64,000 nt of DNA from an uncultured Prevotella sp. (GCA_900770395.1 CAAGKM010000047.1:1-64000), one strand, 5' to 3'. Shown: positions 9,901 through 18,726, counted from the stretch's first letter. Numbers and translations: made by a program. Notes: generated by a model from the letters alone, not told the origin.

Positions 9901-10424
9901 CGGGTACATTTAATAACACTGTGCGCTACCGTCAGTGGCGCCTTAATGCTGTTCTCAACTACAGTCTTGGTAATGATATTCGTTTATTCAAACTGTTTCA
10001 GAGCTCTATTTTCAACCCCTCACAGAATATAAACAAAGAATTCACCAACTGCTGGATGGCACCCGGTGACGAGCTGCATACAAATATTCCGAACCCTTTG
10101 ACATACACCAATCATTGGAGTCTGCGTAACTCTGAACTGCCCACCATTGCCTCTAATAATTTTGATGAGTATAATTATTCTGACATACGTGTGGTAAGCG
10201 GTGATTATCTGAAAGTGTCAACCCTGTCACTTACTTATGAGTTTGACAAAAAGATTCTCGCCAGACTGAAGCTTAGCCGACTGGCATTGAATATAACGGG
10301 CAATAACCTCTATACTTTCTGCTCAGGTAGGCTTAAAGGTCAGACTCCACAGCAAAGCGGATTCAGCACAATAGAATTGTCCGACCGTCCCAGTTACACT
10401 TTAGGATTGGATATTTCCTTTTAA
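6924..10424 (+). CDS. SusC/RagA-family transporter with N-terminal STN signalling domain
   Basis: 1166 residues. A signal peptide ends near residue 22 (SIAANGQ). Next comes an STN (secretin/TonB short N-terminal) domain at about 25-100 (ITVSFANESLISAIGKIEK to GKIISIKKV), a carboxypeptidase-regulatory-like domain at about 107-185 (LQGVVYDDSGEVIPGA), and a TonB plug (LRIRGTSTLIG, LWVLDGVV, KDASATALYGAKAANGV). A barrel follows, ending LGLDISF. The STN domain is the hallmark of SusC proteins that report occupancy to a FecR anti-sigma factor, which fits the divergent sigma/anti-sigma pair. Two adjacent ATGs (6924, 6927) are possible starts. The operon continues with SusD 36 bases downstream. Confidence 0.96.
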   Translation: MMNQVRPLLLLFAFMVSIAANGQNRQRITVSFANESLISAIGKIEKTTDYRFIYTVADLTGYKANGTFRDENVETVLKAILSNKPLTFSAKGKIISIKKVKTTRHLQGVVYDDSGEVIPGAVIKIKDTQMGAVTDANGYYDFVVHATPCTLVFSYVGFTDHEEKYAGSDDVVRNIKMTSNTNIDEVVITGYNIINRRQLTSSVTTLKAEDIMRPGVSSIDQMLEGQVPDMIFMNNSGEVGSVPKLRIRGTSTLIGNREPLWVLDGVVLQNPVDISPEELNNPDYVNRIGNAIAGINPQDIERIDVLKDASATALYGAKAANGVIVINTKKGHIGKPIVNYNMTMTVRTRPSYTDHSIDLMNSKERVDFSRYLVANGYNFGNNSDLAGYEALASKFYSGEITQTEFARQVQRLEGINTDWFDILTRNSFSTSHTASVSGGSDNARYYGSLGYNVDNGVVKGNKSERYSYVMKLDMGLSKIFSISLDLSGNISRKIYAQNEISPLDYAYNTSRAIPAYDETGNYSYYQIVNGRNSYNKYNILNELGNSHDRQDGNTNNLIFTINARPFDYLKASLIASIQSSSTDQDLWWGEKTYHAAALRLSDYGGAAPKGDDSQSLLPFGGELTQNFHRNKNYMVRFQVDFNKYLDENQIHNITASAGVEASSTRYKSTAYTQRGYYENRGKQFTDIELEDYPYYKNWLKSNHPTITDNKTNMLSAYFTVSYTYNNLFTLNANARMDGSNKFGSRSNEKLLPIWSVSGNYNLSEHKLLKRDWIDFIMLKMSYGYQGNMLDGQTSDIIITQLPTDPVYNELVSEMSSYPNPNLKWEKTHSYNAGISFSLFKRRLQFESEFYYKKTYDAFLNKNISTVNGISQYVVNSGDVVNKGFNFSITAVPIRFKDFSWTVSTSFSKVYNELRTSPSSNEYTLNDYLNGTALVAGSPVGTFYSYKFIGLSPKDGAPIFDDGEEIQNELTGLSNEALYTSILTRSGRREPTMSGTFNNTVRYRQWRLNAVLNYSLGNDIRLFKLFQSSIFNPSQNINKEFTNCWMAPGDELHTNIPNPLTYTNHWSLRNSELPTIASNNFDEYNYSDIRVVSGDYLKVSTLSLTYEFDKKILARLKLSRLALNITGNNLYTFCSGRLKGQTPQQSGFSTIELSDRPSYTLGLDISF

Positions 10425-10460
10425 ATCCATAGTTGATCAATATATAAAAAAGTCAAAAAA

Positions 10461-12032
10461 ATGAGAACGAGATACATATTTGCCTTTATGGCAGCCATAA
10501 TGCTCACGGGATGTGGTGATTTTCTCGAAGAGCAGTCACAAGATAAAGCATATGTCAAGACACTCAATGATCTTGACGAGCTGTTGCTTGGTAGTGTTTA
10601 TATGCCTACTGGCACTCCTGCCAGTATAGCATACGACTATTTAGACAAACCATATTATTATCCCTATGTTCACTTGATGAGTGATGAATTGGAACAAAAC
10701 ATCGAGAATGTAACAAACTCAACAGGTCTTTATGATGTGGCAGACAGATTTTTTGGATATTATACCTTCCAGCAGCAGGTCGGAATCAATCCTACACAGA
10801 CTGAGATAAATGAGGATGCAAGTGATTGGAACAATATTTATAAAAACATCAACGTTGCAAATATGGTCATCACAAAGGTGAGCGATGTAGAACTTACCGC
10901 CGAAGACAATGAGTTGAAACGCAACCGCATCATGGGCGAAGCCTATTTTGTAAGGGGAGCTCTTTACTTTGTTCTGGCAAATCTTTATGGAAAGCCCTAT
11001 AATCCATCCACAGCAAACTCTGACTTGGCAATACCCATAAAGACAACAGAATACATCGAAGACAAAATCTTTGGGCGTAACACTGTGGCAGAGGTGTACG
11101 CTCAAGCCGAGAAAGATTTACAGACAGCGGAATCGTTGCTTGCCAATACATCACGACAAAGTTATTATCGTGCCAATGCAACTGCCTGTAACCTGATGCT
11201 CAGCCGTCTGTATCTCTACAAGCAGGATTTTGAGAAAGCCATACAATATGGTAAAAAGGTTATTGATGCGGGGGACAATAAACTGCAAGACCTTAACACT
11301 GTCTCATCTGATTTCTTTTTAGCACCCAATATGCCAGAAGTGATTTTCACGATGGGCAACGGTGGATTAAGACATACGGTAACAGGCAACATTAAGGATT
11401 TTGGCGTGTCGGATTTCCTTGTAAATCTTTACGAGGATGGCGATCTGCGTACTAAATATTATATTACCAAGAATGCCGATACGGGTTTTCAGGAATATGT
11501 GAAAGGAGGCGTTCCTGCTGATATTAACCGCTCGTCTCTTTCCACGGTATTCCTGTTGCGTACCGCTGAGGCATATCTTAATGTGGCAGAAGCCGCCGCA
11601 TGTATTAATGATGTGACAACTGCGAACAATATACTGAACACATTGCGTGCCAAGCGTTTTGACGCGGCTGATTATTCTCCTGTCCAACTTTCTGGTGATG
11701 AGCTTGTTGAGTTCATACGAAACGAGCGTGCTAGGGAATTATGTCTAGAAGGCCATCGATACTTTGACTTAAAAAGATATACTGTGGCCGCTGTCTGTCC
11801 TTCGGTTAAGACTATCCGGCATGGATACACCACATTCCAGTCTGGCTATGTATATGATCCGTCTATGGGATATGTTTATAAAACCTATGCGACTCAAACT
11901 CAATATTATGAGGTGGTTACGGATAAAAACGGCTTCACCATTCCTATTCCACAAGAGGTGATAGATTTTAATACAGGCATGGTAAACAACAACCGTCCGG
12001 TGAGAAATGTGGTAGAGACTGTAAATTATTGA
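10461..12032 (+). CDS. SusD/RagB-family lipoprotein
   Basis: 523 residues. The signal peptide has lipobox MLTGC (cysteine near residue 19), followed by GDFLEEQSQDKAY, the usual SusD opening. A TPR-like region contains YFVRGALYFVLANLYGKPY; the C-terminus has FIRNERARELCLEGHRYFDLKRY. It is the second gene of the ECF-controlled operon. It would act as the substrate-binding lid on the SusC barrel upstream. The following genes (peptidase-like and thioredoxin-like) suggest a RagB-like, peptide-binding role, which is inference. Confidence 0.95.
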   Translation: MRTRYIFAFMAAIMLTGCGDFLEEQSQDKAYVKTLNDLDELLLGSVYMPTGTPASIAYDYLDKPYYYPYVHLMSDELEQNIENVTNSTGLYDVADRFFGYYTFQQQVGINPTQTEINEDASDWNNIYKNINVANMVITKVSDVELTAEDNELKRNRIMGEAYFVRGALYFVLANLYGKPYNPSTANSDLAIPIKTTEYIEDKIFGRNTVAEVYAQAEKDLQTAESLLANTSRQSYYRANATACNLMLSRLYLYKQDFEKAIQYGKKVIDAGDNKLQDLNTVSSDFFLAPNMPEVIFTMGNGGLRHTVTGNIKDFGVSDFLVNLYEDGDLRTKYYITKNADTGFQEYVKGGVPADINRSSLSTVFLLRTAEAYLNVAEAAACINDVTTANNILNTLRAKRFDAADYSPVQLSGDELVEFIRNERARELCLEGHRYFDLKRYTVAAVCPSVKTIRHGYTTFQSGYVYDPSMGYVYKTYATQTQYYEVVTDKNGFTIPIPQEVIDFNTGMVNNNRPVRNVVETVNY

Positions 12033-12046
12033 ATCCTTATTAAATA

Positions 12047-13003
12047 ATGAGATATAATATGATAAATAAATTATTTTTTCTTATTGTGGGCTGTGCGTTT
12101 GCCGCTGGTCTCATAAGTTGTGAAAGCGATAGTGTTGAGGTTGGAGAGCTTGAAAAAGATCAATGGCTTCATCCTTACGGCGCATCCGAAACAGATAAGG
12201 TCTTACAGGAGGCTTTTTATTCACAAAATGGCATTTATTTACTTTTTAATGACACTTTGAAAAAGGAGCAAACAGGTGTTAATCCTGACGGTACACCTTT
12301 TTATGAAGTTGAAGATGTTGATTTGTCGTACTATATGACTGGTGTCTCAAACAACGTAAACGATGAGTTTCATCTTGAGTATCTTCTTGCCGATGCGGAA
12401 AAGAATGCTGCAAAGGAATTTGTCCAAAATTACATTCTTCCGCATTTAGGTGATAAATTGCGTCCTTTCTCACTGTTGCTTGTCAACGGTATCGAGCATA
12501 TCTACGCCAATTCATCCACTGGATTTGAAAAGGCTTTGGAAACATTGTCGGTGTATGCCGGATATAGGTGTACTGCCATAGCAGTTAAGGGAGTCGATAA
12601 GTTGGACGATGCGGAAATGATGCAATTACGCAATTCCATCCTTAAAAGTATTGTCAATTCCAAGATTAATGCTGATGATAAGATTTTTGATGAGTTCTAT
12701 TCCTTTACAGGACTTTATTATGGCACCTATGCCATGTATGAGGCAGCAGAGGAGTTCTTCAAGCTTTATCCCACGTCTTATGATATTGGTCTTTTAGAAA
12801 ATGGTTATTATGCGTATGGTAATCCGTATGGTTTTTATATGTATAACATCAAAGCCAGGAATTTCGACTTGGAAGATTATATTAATGCGGCAATAATGTT
12901 TTCTGAACAGGAGTTTGAGGCAAAATATGGGCAATATCCTGTTGTGATGAAGAAATATGCCATTATCCGCAATGTGCTGACAGATTTGGGAATAACATTC
13001 TAA
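12047..13003 (+). CDS. Zincin-like lipoprotein of the SusCD-associated metallopeptidase family, zinc motif lost
   Basis: 318 residues (alternative start ATG at 12059). A lipoprotein signal ends at GLISC. The overall plan resembles the putative zinc-binding metallopeptidases (Peptidase_Mx1-like) often found after SusC/SusD in Bacteroidetes. An early block around YSQNGIYLLFNDT follows a short N-terminal linker, and a late block reads NFDLEDYINAAIMF and then KKYAIIRNVLTDLGI, where active members have an EDFAE-like segment and a KxxxIxxY tail. The HExxH zinc motif is absent; the matching place reads FDEFYSFTGLYYG. If the family call is right it is a non-catalytic relative, perhaps a surface peptide-binding protein. 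The gene is 14 bases after SusD. Confidence 0.6.
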   Translation: MRYNMINKLFFLIVGCAFAAGLISCESDSVEVGELEKDQWLHPYGASETDKVLQEAFYSQNGIYLLFNDTLKKEQTGVNPDGTPFYEVEDVDLSYYMTGVSNNVNDEFHLEYLLADAEKNAAKEFVQNYILPHLGDKLRPFSLLLVNGIEHIYANSSTGFEKALETLSVYAGYRCTAIAVKGVDKLDDAEMMQLRNSILKSIVNSKINADDKIFDEFYSFTGLYYGTYAMYEAAEEFFKLYPTSYDIGLLENGYYAYGNPYGFYMYNIKARNFDLEDYINAAIMFSEQEFEAKYGQYPVVMKKYAIIRNVLTDLGITF

Positions 13004-13016
13004 TATATATAAGATT

Positions 13017-13676
13017 ATGATGAGATACAATAATAAATTTTATATGCTGCCTGTATTATGTTTTGCAATGACGGCAATCATGGGAACATTTACGGCATGT
13101 GACAGTGACGATGACGAGACACCTAAAATCGTTATTACGCCAGATGAGACAGGAACATTTGTTGATGGGCGTGACGGCAACATCTACACTTGGGCGAGAT
13201 ATGGCTCAAAACAATGGCTCACAGAAAATCTGAGATACCTTCCTTCTGAGGGAACAGTACCCGATACTGTTACCAAACGTTTTGTATATAATGACGGATC
13301 CGCCCTGAGATATTTTAAATCTTTTGGCTTCTTATATAATTATGAGGCGGCTGTGGCATCTGTACCTGAGGGTTGGCGCCTGCCAACGCAAAAAGATTGG
13401 CAGGACCTCATTACATATACAAAAGGTAATCCTGCCACTGCCATAAATCTCCAACTCGGCGGCTATTATCTTGACAACGAGTACTTCCAGCAGTTGCATT
13501 CTGTTGATTATTATACTTGGGTATACGGTTATTATTGGTCCGCGGATACTGACACCGATAAGCTTGGCAACCAATTTGCATTTTATCTGAAGTTTATTTA
13601 CAACAATGATGGAATTATCAGTGGCAGTACAACAAAAGCCAATTACCTCAGTGTACGATTGGTAAAGGATGTTTAA
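13017..13676 (+). CDS. FISUMP-domain lipoprotein
   Basis: 219 residues. The signal peptide ends in a lipobox-like TFTAC, followed by an acidic linker (DSDDDETPK) typical of surface-exported lipoproteins. The FISUMP (Fibrobacter succinogenes major paralogous) domain is recognised by YGSKQWLTENLRYLP, GWRLPTQKDWQDL, GGYYLDNEYFQQ and YYWSADTDTD, with a C-terminal YLSVRLVKDV. These domains are related to secreted or surface binding modules, and no enzymatic activity is known to me. It sits 13 bases after the zincin-like gene, and its stop overlaps the longest possible frame of the next gene. Confidence 0.8.
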   Translation: MMRYNNKFYMLPVLCFAMTAIMGTFTACDSDDDETPKIVITPDETGTFVDGRDGNIYTWARYGSKQWLTENLRYLPSEGTVPDTVTKRFVYNDGSALRYFKSFGFLYNYEAAVASVPEGWRLPTQKDWQDLITYTKGNPATAINLQLGGYYLDNEYFQQLHSVDYYTWVYGYYWSADTDTDKLGNQFAFYLKFIYNNDGIISGSTTKANYLSVRLVKDV

Positions 13677-13701
13677 CAAACTGTTATTAAAAAATATAGG
13701 A

Positions 13702-14781
13702 ATGAAAAATATTTTTATATTGGCTGCAATTCTGATTTGTTCCTTTTGGTCATCGCACTCGATGGCACAGGAGGAACAAAAAGGAATTCATTTTGCAAAG
13801 ACAAATTCCACGACCAATATTCTGACAATGGCAAAGGAGCAAAACAAGTTGGTGATGGTGGACTGCTTCACCACATGGTGCGGACCTTGCAAAAAAATGT
13901 CGGATGAGATTTTTACTCTGCCCGAGGTGGGTGACTATTTCAACAGCCACTTTGTATGCTACAAACTTGATATGGAGAAAGGAGAGGGACCGACGAAATC
14001 TAAAGAATGGGATATAAACGGATATCCCACTTTGATTTTCCTCGATACAGAAGGTAAAGTACGGTTTAGAATCTTTGGTTTCCGTACAGCAGATTCCCTT
14101 ATCCAAGAGACAAAAAAATACATGGAAAGCCTTCCTCTTTCAGAAATAGATATTCCAGCAGATGCAACAAGTCTTACAGTAAAAGAATTGGCTTCGTGGA
14201 ACGAGCGCTTTATGAAAAACGGTCAACACCGGCATGCGCAAGAGCTGATAGAGAAATTTATTGAGCAGAATCCTTCTGTGGTCTGCGGTGACTCCATACT
14301 CCAAACTTTGTTCACGGCACATGTGAATAATCCGTATAGCCGTGCTTTCCTCAATGTCTGGGCATTACGTGGCACACAGGCTATTTGCGACAAGCTCATT
14401 GAAGGCATGGAGGATGTGTGGCGCCGCTATTGTAAAACCTACTATCTGTTAGACAACGCCACAGGTCGTTTTGACGGTTATGACTCGGATGGTATGGACA
14501 AATATGAGGCTTTTATGCGGGAACATGGAGTGACAGATGCCGATGAGTATACCATGAGCTATAAACTTCCTGGCTCGTTTGCCGTCACTGATTCTTTAAT
14601 GCTCTTAGACAATCTGGAAAAATCCGCATCCATGCCTACGATTTCTGACAGTCAGTGGGAATATGGACGTGAATTACTTTTTAAAAAACTTCATAATCCC
14701 ACACTACTGAGGCGACTTGACAAGGCAGCCAAGTCGCGGAAAAAGACAATACAAAAAATAAAATCAAAAAATAAAACATAA
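13702..14781 (+). CDS. Secreted thioredoxin-like protein
   Basis: 359 residues from the ATG at 13702, which gives a clean signal peptide (IFILAAILICSFWSSHSMAQ). The in-frame ATG at 13669 would overlap the previous gene and spoil the signal. A thioredoxin fold covers about residues 25-150, with active site CGPC (C60 and C63, preceded by TTW) and the cis-proline segment GYPTLIF. The C-terminal 200 residues are helical and unassigned. It probably acts in the periplasm as a disulfide reductase or isomerase, and in this operon may open disulfides of captured peptides before the M16 peptidase acts (inference). Confidence 0.85.
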   Translation: MKNIFILAAILICSFWSSHSMAQEEQKGIHFAKTNSTTNILTMAKEQNKLVMVDCFTTWCGPCKKMSDEIFTLPEVGDYFNSHFVCYKLDMEKGEGPTKSKEWDINGYPTLIFLDTEGKVRFRIFGFRTADSLIQETKKYMESLPLSEIDIPADATSLTVKELASWNERFMKNGQHRHAQELIEKFIEQNPSVVCGDSILQTLFTAHVNNPYSRAFLNVWALRGTQAICDKLIEGMEDVWRRYCKTYYLLDNATGRFDGYDSDGMDKYEAFMREHGVTDADEYTMSYKLPGSFAVTDSLMLLDNLEKSASMPTISDSQWEYGRELLFKKLHNPTLLRRLDKAAKSRKKTIQKIKSKNKT

Positions 14782-14791
14782 TTACTATTAT

Positions 14792-17599
14792 ATGAAAAAG
14801 ATATTGGGATTTTTTGTCATGATGGCATATGCCATTATTGGCAATGCGCAAAACTTTAAGATGGACTCAGAAGTGAGGACAGGCAAGCTTGACAATGGGC
14901 TTACATATTATATCCGCCACCACGCAGAGCCACGTCAACGGGCTTATTTTTACATTGCGCAAAAAGTAGGTGCCATACAAGAAGAGTCACAACAGCGGGG
15001 CTTGGCGCACTTTCTTGAGCACATGGCATTTAACGGTACAAAACATTTCCCCGGTACAAGCCTTAGGTCATATTTGGAGGAAATAGGTGTAAAGTTCGGA
15101 AATGACCTTAATGCCTATACGGCAACTGATGAGACGGTATATAATATAGACAATGTGCCAACCTCCAGAGAGGGAGCCATTGACTCGTGCCTTCTCATAC
15201 TTCATGACTGGAGCCGCTTCCTGACTCTTGCCGATAAGGATATTGATGAGGAACGGGGTGTGATACATGAGGAATGGCGCTCACGTAACTCAGCCTCTCA
15301 ACGTATGGCGGAGCGTATGCTTCCTGTTATTATGGCGAACAGCAAGTATTCCGACGCCATGCCGATAGGAAATATGGATATAGTGATGAACTTCAAGCCT
15401 CAGACACTTCGCGATTATTATGAGAAATGGTATCGTCCGGATTTGCAGGGAATCGTTGTTGTAGGAGACATTGATGTCAATATGGTGGAGAAGAAAATAA
15501 AGAAAATCTTTGCTGACATTGCCGCTCCTGCCAAAAATGCGGCAAAACGCGTCTACTATCCCGTGCCTGACAATGATGAGCCGATAGTATTCATAGGTAA
15601 AGACAAGGAAATGACCTCATCTTCTGTCACTTTTTATTTTAAGCATGACGTCACGCCACGTAATGACAGAGGAAGTCATCAATATGCGATAAACAAACTA
15701 TACGACAATTTCGCTTATGAAATGTTTCACGATCATACACGGGACATTGCTCAAACCGCTAACTCACCATTCTCGTTAGCTTATCTTCGCATTGGGGATT
15801 ATTATATCTCAAATACAAAAAAAGCTCTTTCCGCAATAGTGTCAAGCGAAAACGGCAAGGAAAAAGTTTTGAAAGCCACAGAGGCAATGCTCCGCGAGCT
15901 TTTCAGAGTGCGCCGTCATGGTTTCACCGCCTCAGAGTTTGACCGTTACCGCAAGGATATGCTCAGCGCATTGGACAGAAGTCTCAAGAACAAGGATAAA
16001 AGACAAAGCGGAAAGCTGGCACTTGAGTGTGTGCGTCATTTCCTCGACAATGAGCCTATTCCAAGTATTGATGAGGAAGTTGCATTCTGGAAAGAGACAC
16101 TTCCGAAATTAAAGGTCGAGGATATGAACAGGTATTTTTCCTCTTTGTTTAATGAGGGTATGAGAAATGTTGTCATTGCCGCAACAGGACCGGAAAAGGA
16201 TTCCCTGGAGCTGCCGACAGCGCAAGAGCTTCTGGCACTCTACAAAAAGATAGAGCAGGAAGACATTGCCCCCTATGTTGATGTTGTCAACGATAAACCG
16301 TTTCTGCCTGTTGAGCCTACAACGGGGAGTATTGTAAAAAAGTGGACTGACAAAGACAGTCTGGACCATTACCAGCTTTCCAATGGTGTGGGTGTGGTGG
16401 TAAAGAAAACCTCATTCAAGGAAGATGAGATATTAATGCAGGCTATGGCACATGGAGGACTTTCCACTTTGGAGCCGCAAGACTACAAATATGGGCAGCT
16501 CATTAATATGATGACAGCTGTAGAAGGATGGGGCAACTATAATCTTGCTGACATGAACAAGGCATTTATTGGCGTCAATGCTTCCATTAATGCCGGAATA
16601 GCAGATAATTATCAGTCAATTGCCGGTAGTAGCTCAGTGAAAGATTTAGGTGTGATGCTACAGCAGGCGCATGCGGCTTTTCTTTATCCCCACAAGGACC
16701 CAGAGGCTTTCGGAGCTCTTGTCAAGAGATTGCGCAATAGTCTGGCTGAAGGCAAGGACAAGCCGCAACGCGCTTTTGCCGACTCTCTCTCCATGGCTCT
16801 CTATGGGAACAATCCTTATTGCGAGGATTTAACGGAGGAAGATCTTGACAACGTGGACTATGACAAACTTCTTGCCGTCTATCGTCAGATGTTCAGCAAC
16901 GCTTCTGATTTCACTTTCACTTTTGTCGGCAATGTAGACAATGACAATCTGGAGCATTATCTCGTCAAATATATTGCCTCTTTGCCTGTAACGGGGAAAA
17001 GCCCCCAAGCGCGCCCCATAATGACCATAAATCAGGAAACTCGCAGCTGCGAGTTTGAGAAAGAGGAGGAGACACCAAAGTCTACAATTGCCATTTATTA
17101 CACCGCACCAAACACATTTAACCGTAAGGATGACACTATGGCAAGTATTCTCGGACAGATTCTCAACATAATATACACCAAAACCATTCGTGAGGAAGCG
17201 GGTGCGGCTTATTCCGTTGGTGTTGGCGCAAAGGTGGATTATTATCCGCAAGAGCTGCTTAAGCTCATTGTAAGGTATACCACCGACCCGAAAAGCAAAG
17301 ACCTGTCAATAAAACTTGTGGATGACGGTTTGCGCCAGTTGGCAGAGCAGGGACCTGACGAGAAGGATTTGGCAAAAGTTAAAGAATATCTTCTCAAGAT
17401 TGACCATAGCAACCGGAGCGTAAATTCTTATTGGCAGTATGCCCTCAGCTATGAGTGGAACCATGGTTTCAGCTATTCGGAAGGTTACATCCAGGAAATA
17501 AAGAATATTACGGCAAATGACATTCAGACCATGGCAAAAAAACTGCTCAACGGCAGTCAGATAAAGGTTGTTATGTCTTCACCTCAAAATAAAAAATAG
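14792..17599 (+). CDS. M16-family zinc metallopeptidase (pitrilysin-like), secreted
   Basis: 935 residues, the usual size of two-half M16 enzymes. The signal peptide is MKKILGFFVMMAYAIIGNAQ. The inverted zinc motif HFLEH lies at residues 73-77, and a distal glutamate is at about 154 in DEERGVIHEEWR, the correct HxxEH-(76)-E spacing. A second M16 half (about 510-935) lacks the motif, as usual, and carries the family's C-terminal region with EEAGAAYSVGVG. These enzymes digest short peptides in the periplasm. It is the last gene of the ECF-controlled operon, 10 bases after the thioredoxin-like gene, and is followed by a hairpin. Confidence 0.94.
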   Translation: MKKILGFFVMMAYAIIGNAQNFKMDSEVRTGKLDNGLTYYIRHHAEPRQRAYFYIAQKVGAIQEESQQRGLAHFLEHMAFNGTKHFPGTSLRSYLEEIGVKFGNDLNAYTATDETVYNIDNVPTSREGAIDSCLLILHDWSRFLTLADKDIDEERGVIHEEWRSRNSASQRMAERMLPVIMANSKYSDAMPIGNMDIVMNFKPQTLRDYYEKWYRPDLQGIVVVGDIDVNMVEKKIKKIFADIAAPAKNAAKRVYYPVPDNDEPIVFIGKDKEMTSSSVTFYFKHDVTPRNDRGSHQYAINKLYDNFAYEMFHDHTRDIAQTANSPFSLAYLRIGDYYISNTKKALSAIVSSENGKEKVLKATEAMLRELFRVRRHGFTASEFDRYRKDMLSALDRSLKNKDKRQSGKLALECVRHFLDNEPIPSIDEEVAFWKETLPKLKVEDMNRYFSSLFNEGMRNVVIAATGPEKDSLELPTAQELLALYKKIEQEDIAPYVDVVNDKPFLPVEPTTGSIVKKWTDKDSLDHYQLSNGVGVVVKKTSFKEDEILMQAMAHGGLSTLEPQDYKYGQLINMMTAVEGWGNYNLADMNKAFIGVNASINAGIADNYQSIAGSSSVKDLGVMLQQAHAAFLYPHKDPEAFGALVKRLRNSLAEGKDKPQRAFADSLSMALYGNNPYCEDLTEEDLDNVDYDKLLAVYRQMFSNASDFTFTFVGNVDNDNLEHYLVKYIASLPVTGKSPQARPIMTINQETRSCEFEKEEETPKSTIAIYYTAPNTFNRKDDTMASILGQILNIIYTKTIREEAGAAYSVGVGAKVDYYPQELLKLIVRYTTDPKSKDLSIKLVDDGLRQLAEQGPDEKDLAKVKEYLLKIDHSNRSVNSYWQYALSYEWNHGFSYSEGYIQEIKNITANDIQTMAKKLLNGSQIKVVMSSPQNKK

Positions 17600-17632
17600 C
17601 ACAAATCTCTCATAAAATCAATTATAACTGTT

Positions 17633-17668
17633 CAGAGAAAACGCATGAATTAAAATGCGTTTTCTCTG
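17633..17668. terminator. Terminator hairpin after the M16 peptidase gene
   Basis: CAGAGAAAACGCAT and ATGCGTTTTCTCTG form a perfect 14-bp stem with an 8-base loop. It lies between convergent genes (plus-strand peptidase and minus-strand recombinase) and may serve both; there is no long T run after the stem. Confidence 0.7.
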
Positions 17669-17718
17669 TCAAAAGTGCGAAACTTTTATTTTGTTCATTA
17701 CATACTTTCCGCAGTCTT

Positions 17719-18726
17719 TCACTCCCTCACCAGCTGTAGCGTTGCCAGCAGCTTGCGGTTAGCCTCTGCTATCGGAGCGTCGTCTATCTCACGTATGTAT
17801 GTTATAGTGGTATTGGTGTTGGTATGTCCTAATGCCTTTGAGATTATAGGCAGGTCAACGTTGTTGCGGAATGCGAGTGTAGCCCATGTGTGCCGCATGG
17901 TGTATGAGGTGATGTTGGAGGTCACTCCTGCCATTATGGCTATTTGTTTCAGTGTGCGGTTATAACGGCTCAGACTTGTGCGGTATTGCCTGTTGGCAGT
18001 AATAGGGTCGGTGGCTGTGATGAACGGGAACACATGTTTTCTTCCTGGTGTGGAGTAGCGGTCTATTATCTCCTGTATGCACGGCTCAATGTGGATATGT
18101 ACTGGCTGCATGGTCTTATGCCGGTAGTAGGATATGGTGTTGTCCGTTATCTGCGAGTGCTGCAGATGTGCAATGTCCACAAAAGGCATGCCGAGGGCAT
18201 AGAAGCTGAACAGTAGTGTGTCGCGGCATAGCTGTAAGTAAGAGTATGGCGGCAGCTCAAGCTGCTGTATGCGTATTATCTCCTCATTGTTTATCGAGCG
18301 CTTGCGTGTCTTTGTCTTTCCCATAAACGCATTGGCAAAGGGGTTGTTGTGGGCGGCTCCCTTTCCGCACATCTTTATATATATAGTACGTAATGACCGC
18401 ATATAGCACGATATTGTGTTGAGGCAGATGCCCTTTGATTTGAGAAATTGCTGATAACGTTCCACCAGTTGCTGGTTTACATCATCCACGTGCAGATGAT
18501 TGCCCGTAAAAGTGGTGAATGAGCGTAGGGCTGTGAGATAATTGCTCACAGTGCTGTCGCTTTTATACATACGCTCCTCGGAAACTGTCCTCATTGCCAT
18601 GTCGTGAAAGAGAAACCCGCTGTTCTCAAGACAACCGTTACTACCATTGTCTGCATTAACCATATTTATTGCAGAATTACTTTTTTTGCCAAATTTCAAA
18701 ATGGCCTTCATGCTAAATGTTACCAT
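17719..18726 (-). CDS. Tyrosine recombinase of the Bacteroidales invertase type, lacking the first catalytic arginine
   Basis: 335 residues; a start at the next Met (18711) is also possible. A SAM-like core-binding domain covers about 55-150 (NTISCYMRSLRTIYIKM) and the catalytic domain about 155-335. Recognisable sites are the beta-hairpin lysine region YYRHKT, the box II RHTWATLA, LGHTNTNTT and the nucleophile tyrosine Y310 in TITYIREI. In the family consensus the first catalytic arginine lies in a segment like YTRGMSFVD; here it reads YALGMPFVD with leucine at 178 (codon CTC, one base from CGC). It is not obviously part of a phage or transposon: no integrase partner genes or att-like tRNA are nearby. 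Confidence 0.85.
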   Translation of the reverse strand: MVTFSMKAILKFGKKSNSAINMVNADNGSNGCLENSGFLFHDMAMRTVSEERMYKSDSTVSNYLTALRSFTTFTGNHLHVDDVNQQLVERYQQFLKSKGICLNTISCYMRSLRTIYIKMCGKGAAHNNPFANAFMGKTKTRKRSINNEEIIRIQQLELPPYSYLQLCRDTLLFSFYALGMPFVDIAHLQHSQITDNTISYYRHKTMQPVHIHIEPCIQEIIDRYSTPGRKHVFPFITATDPITANRQYRTSLSRYNRTLKQIAIMAGVTSNITSYTMRHTWATLAFRNNVDLPIISKALGHTNTNTTITYIREIDDAPIAEANRKLLATLQLVRE

